Below, piece by piece: positions 14,624 to 16,833 of a stretch of DNA of 16,833 nt; the stretch's first letter is position 1, and the number at the start of each line of letters is the position of its first letter. Source of the stretch: Candidatus Dojkabacteria bacterium (GTDB taxonomy: Bacteria > Patescibacteriota > Dojkabacteria > GCA-002793355); contig JALVLD010000021.1 in the NCBI GenBank assembly GCA_027033525.1, positions 1 to 16,833 of the forward strand. The letters are read 5' to 3'. Under the pieces are notes generated by a model. The model searched no databases. It was given only the letters and a program-made list of their open reading frames with translations, and had not been told where the DNA came from. Made by a program: the position numbers and the translations under genes.

Positions 14624-15871
14624 ATGTCTATATTTTTTGCAACCAAATTTTTTATAAAAACCACAAAAGATATTAGCGATAAAGAAGTTTCACGAAATGC
14701 CCGACTTTTGCGAAAAGCTGGATACATTTTTAAAAATTTGGCAGGAGTTTATACCTTTTTACCAATAGGACTTAGAGTTCTTAGGAAAATTGAAAACATT
14801 GTTAGAGGTGAAATGTTAAAAATTGGTGCAATTGAATTTAAATCTAATACTTTACAAGCACCAGATATTTGGAAAGCTTCCAACCGTTGGGATGATAATG
14901 TAGTAGACGTATGGTTTAAAACTAAGCTTAAGAATGGGCAGAAATTAGGTTTAGCATTTACTCACGAAGAAATGTATACAGACCTTTTAAAACACTTTGT
15001 TAAAAGCTATAAAGATCTGCCAATTATACTTTTTGATATTCGTGATATGTTTAGGAACGAACCACGCGCTAAAAGTGGACTGTTGCGTGGGCGGGAATTT
15101 TACTGGAAAGCTGCTTATTCATTTGCAGAAAATCCGGATGATCACAATAAGATATATGAAGAACTAAAAAATGCATACTTGCGAATTATGGACAAATTAG
15201 GCATAGGGGATTTTACTTATTTAACTTTTGCATCAGGGGGAACATTTTCAAAATACTCACATGAATTTCAAACAGTATGTAAGGTTGGTGAGGATGATAT
15301 TTATTTAGATGAAGATAAAAAACTTGCTATAAATAGCGAAGTATTTACCGAGCAAACATTAAAAGATTTGGGTTTAAATAAAGCTAATTTAAAACACGTA
15401 AAAGCAGTAGAGGTAGGAAATATATTTACATTAGGCACAAAATTTCCTAAAGCATTAAATTTAAAAATAGCTAGTGCTAGCGGAAGTGAAACCTTTGCAT
15501 ATATGGGATCCTACGGCATTGGTATTTCCCGCATTATGGGAATTATTGCAGAAAAATTTGCAGATAAAAATGGACTTATTTGGCCTAAAAATATTGCTCC
15601 ATTTACTGTAGAAATAGTGCCATTAGTAGAATATTCAAAATTTTTGCAAAATGTTTTACAAACACTTACAAAATTAAACATGGATATTTTAGTAGACGAT
15701 AGACCAGTTAGTGCAGGGCGCAAATTAGTAGATTCTGATTTACTGGGCATTCCATACAGAATTGTTATTTCAGAAAGGCTTATTAAGTCAAACAAAGTAG
15801 AGGTTAAACAGAGGGCAACTGGCAAGATAATAGAAGTTACACTTTCTAGTTTGCCTAAAGTCATTAAGTAA
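14624..15871 (+). CDS. proS: Prolyl-tRNA synthetase without editing insertion
   Basis: This is a class II synthetase that charges tRNA-Pro. Motif 1 is around PIGLRVLRKIE (47-57). Motif 2 includes FRNEPRAKSGLLRGREF (143-159), and motif 3 is GSYGIGISRIMG (295-306). The THEE loop (113-116) and an anticodon-binding domain (about 328-415) are present. Bacterial ProRS is normally about 570 residues, with an editing domain (INS) of about 180 between motifs 2 and 3. Here only about 15 residues join SHEF...AINSEV (212-240) to VEVGNIFTLGTKF (262-274), so INS is absent. The common MKDAYSF after motif 2 reads WKAAYSF (161-167), losing an aspartate. Short forms without INS are known in other bacteria. The start is set by the -10 box 5 bases upstream. 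Confidence 0.95.
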   Translation: MSIFFATKFFIKTTKDISDKEVSRNARLLRKAGYIFKNLAGVYTFLPIGLRVLRKIENIVRGEMLKIGAIEFKSNTLQAPDIWKASNRWDDNVVDVWFKTKLKNGQKLGLAFTHEEMYTDLLKHFVKSYKDLPIILFDIRDMFRNEPRAKSGLLRGREFYWKAAYSFAENPDDHNKIYEELKNAYLRIMDKLGIGDFTYLTFASGGTFSKYSHEFQTVCKVGEDDIYLDEDKKLAINSEVFTEQTLKDLGLNKANLKHVKAVEVGNIFTLGTKFPKALNLKIASASGSETFAYMGSYGIGISRIMGIIAEKFADKNGLIWPKNIAPFTVEIVPLVEYSKFLQNVLQTLTKLNMDILVDDRPVSAGRKLVDSDLLGIPYRIVISERLIKSNKVEVKQRATGKIIEVTLSSLPKVIK

Positions 15872-15889
15872 AATTAATTTCACTTGATT

Positions 15890-15924
15890 TTGGTTGCTTC
15901 CCTGCGTTTTAATTGAGCAACTAA
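15890..15924. other. Imperfect inverted repeat between proS and the Nudix gene
   Basis: TTGGTTGCT (15890-15898) pairs with AGCAACTAA (15916-15924), with one G-U position and a 17-base loop. It lies 18 bases after the proS stop and 17 before the next ATG. Without a T-run it is at best a weak terminator or leader structure. Confidence 0.3.
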
Positions 15925-15941
15925 ATTAGTTTTACTGAAAC

Positions 15942-16763
15942 ATGGCAAATATTAGAGAGAATTTCAAAACTCCATTACATCCTGTCCAAATGCAAATTTT
16001 AAATAAATTAGTTTTTATGCCAAAGGCAAAATTTTCTGATTTAAAAATAAAAAGCTTAACTACAGATCATTTTACATACCATATAAATAAATTGTTAGAC
16101 CTAGGTTTGATTGCCAAAGAAAATGGAACATATGTTTTAACAGAGGCAGGCAAAAAATTTGTAAGTATTATGGATACAGAACGTGCAAAACATGAACAGT
16201 TTGGTAAGCGAAGTGTATTGCTTAGAGCAGTAAGGGAAAGGTCAGGCAAGTTAGAATATTTAGTATATAAAAGGCTTAAGCAACCATTTTACGGGTATTA
16301 TGGATTTCATACAGGCAAAGTACGCTTAGGCGAAACTGTTGTTGAGGCAGCAATTCGTGAGTTTAAGGAAGAAACAGGCTTGGATATGAGACATTATGAA
16401 TTGGTTGGAGTGTATCATCAAATAGGCTATAAACCTGATGGCACCTTACTTAGAGATGTTTATTTGTATGAATTTAATATTTTTAGCTATACCGGAGAAT
16501 TTATAGAGCTAAATAAAGAAGAAGGAGTTGAAAATAAGTGGCTAACAAAGGAACAATTAAAAGGTTTACCTGTTTATCCAGATTTTTGGAATAAGAAATT
16601 TAAAATAAATTGGCAAAATTTACCGCAAAGATATGCAAGATATAAAAAATTAGAGCAGATGGGACAGTGGATAAATATACCAGCGACATTAAAAGGAGAG
16701 CAAATAGCAACAGAGGCAAGGATCTATTTTGCAGAAACAAAGAAGTTTATAAAGGAGTGGTAG
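15942..16763 (+). CDS. Winged-helix plus Nudix hydrolase fusion
   Basis: This is a two-domain protein of 273 residues. Residues about 12-75 form a winged helix-turn-helix: hydrophobic helix ILNKLVF, FSDLKIK, recognition-helix-like TTDHFTYHINKLLDLGLI, and a wing ending TYVLTEAGKKF. Residues about 88-215 are a Nudix domain with a perfect Nudix box, G125-x5-E131-x7-REFKEETGL (139-147), so hydrolase activity is likely. The substrate, a nucleoside diphosphate linked to some group X, is unknown. The order is the reverse of the NrtR regulators, which have Nudix first and a winged helix last and often a degenerate box. The protein may sense its Nudix ligand and regulate transcription, but that is inference. 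No TATAAT precedes it; TTTACT at 15931-15936, 5 bases before the ATG, is a weak candidate. Confidence 0.92.
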   Translation: MANIRENFKTPLHPVQMQILNKLVFMPKAKFSDLKIKSLTTDHFTYHINKLLDLGLIAKENGTYVLTEAGKKFVSIMDTERAKHEQFGKRSVLLRAVRERSGKLEYLVYKRLKQPFYGYYGFHTGKVRLGETVVEAAIREFKEETGLDMRHYELVGVYHQIGYKPDGTLLRDVYLYEFNIFSYTGEFIELNKEEGVENKWLTKEQLKGLPVYPDFWNKKFKINWQNLPQRYARYKKLEQMGQWINIPATLKGEQIATEARIYFAETKKFIKEW

Positions 16764-16833
16764 AGGGGAGAATTAAGTTGTTTAACTGTTGGTCAGGTAT
16801 TTAATATTGCGCTATAGGATAAGTGTTGATAAA

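Noticed and set aside
15350..15360. A half-site GTATTTACCGA like the right half of the ATPase palindrome, inside proS.
   Set aside because: It is only half of the dyad, lies in conserved coding sequence, and has no promoter nearby.
16764..16833. Possible promoter or start of another gene at the right end (GCTATAGG, TTGATAAA).
   Set aside because: No good -10 box and no start codon with an open frame can be seen before the window ends.

Overview
The window is AT-rich and densely packed. It holds fifteen protein genes, and no gap between genes exceeds about 125 bases. The gene content points to a bacterium with a streamlined genome, most likely of the Candidate Phyla Radiation (Patescibacteria). 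The reasons are a shortened prolyl-tRNA synthetase without the bacterial editing insertion, a complete GatCAB amidotransferase, an AmmeMemoRadiSam gene set, and two long proteins I do not recognise. The phylum is an inference; no rRNA is present to test it. I see no tRNA, rRNA, CRISPR array or insertion sequence.

Layout. 19-3207: argS, a RimK/LysX-type ATP-grasp ligase and a DUF167/YggU protein, all on +. 3252-4751: an unrecognised 499-residue protein. 4875-7954: gatC, gatA and gatB in a tight operon. 8026-9216: an unrecognised 396-residue protein. 9290-10555: a COG1373-type ATPase (AAA plus DUF4143), preceded by two near-identical 16-bp palindromes. 10602-12086: Memo-like (AmmeMemoRadiSam B) and AMMECR1 (AmmeMemoRadiSam A) genes. 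12156-13193 on -: the partner radical SAM enzyme, converging on AMMECR1. 13260-14534 on -: an MFS transporter. 14624-15871 on +: proS, divergent from the transporter. 15942-16763: a winged-helix plus Nudix fusion.

The most striking regulatory feature is the way genes begin. At eight genes a consensus -10 box (TATAAT, often extended as TGnTATAAT) ends only 5 or 6 bases before the ATG, on both strands. That predicts transcripts starting at or next to the start codon, so leaderless mRNA would be the rule here. Shine-Dalgarno sequences are almost absent. The rule also fixes starts, notably moving the ATPase start from 9242 to 9290. No gene ends in TGA (8 TAA, 7 TAG), and TGA is not read as sense in any gene.

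How the genes work together. Much of the window serves aminoacyl-tRNA supply: ArgRS, ProRS, and GatCAB, which makes Gln-tRNA and/or Asn-tRNA by transamidation. The Memo/AMMECR1/radical SAM trio is a conserved module whose chemistry I cannot state. The best candidates for undescribed biology are the ATPase with its twin operator-like palindromes, the two unrecognised proteins flanking gatCAB, and the leaderless promoter architecture.
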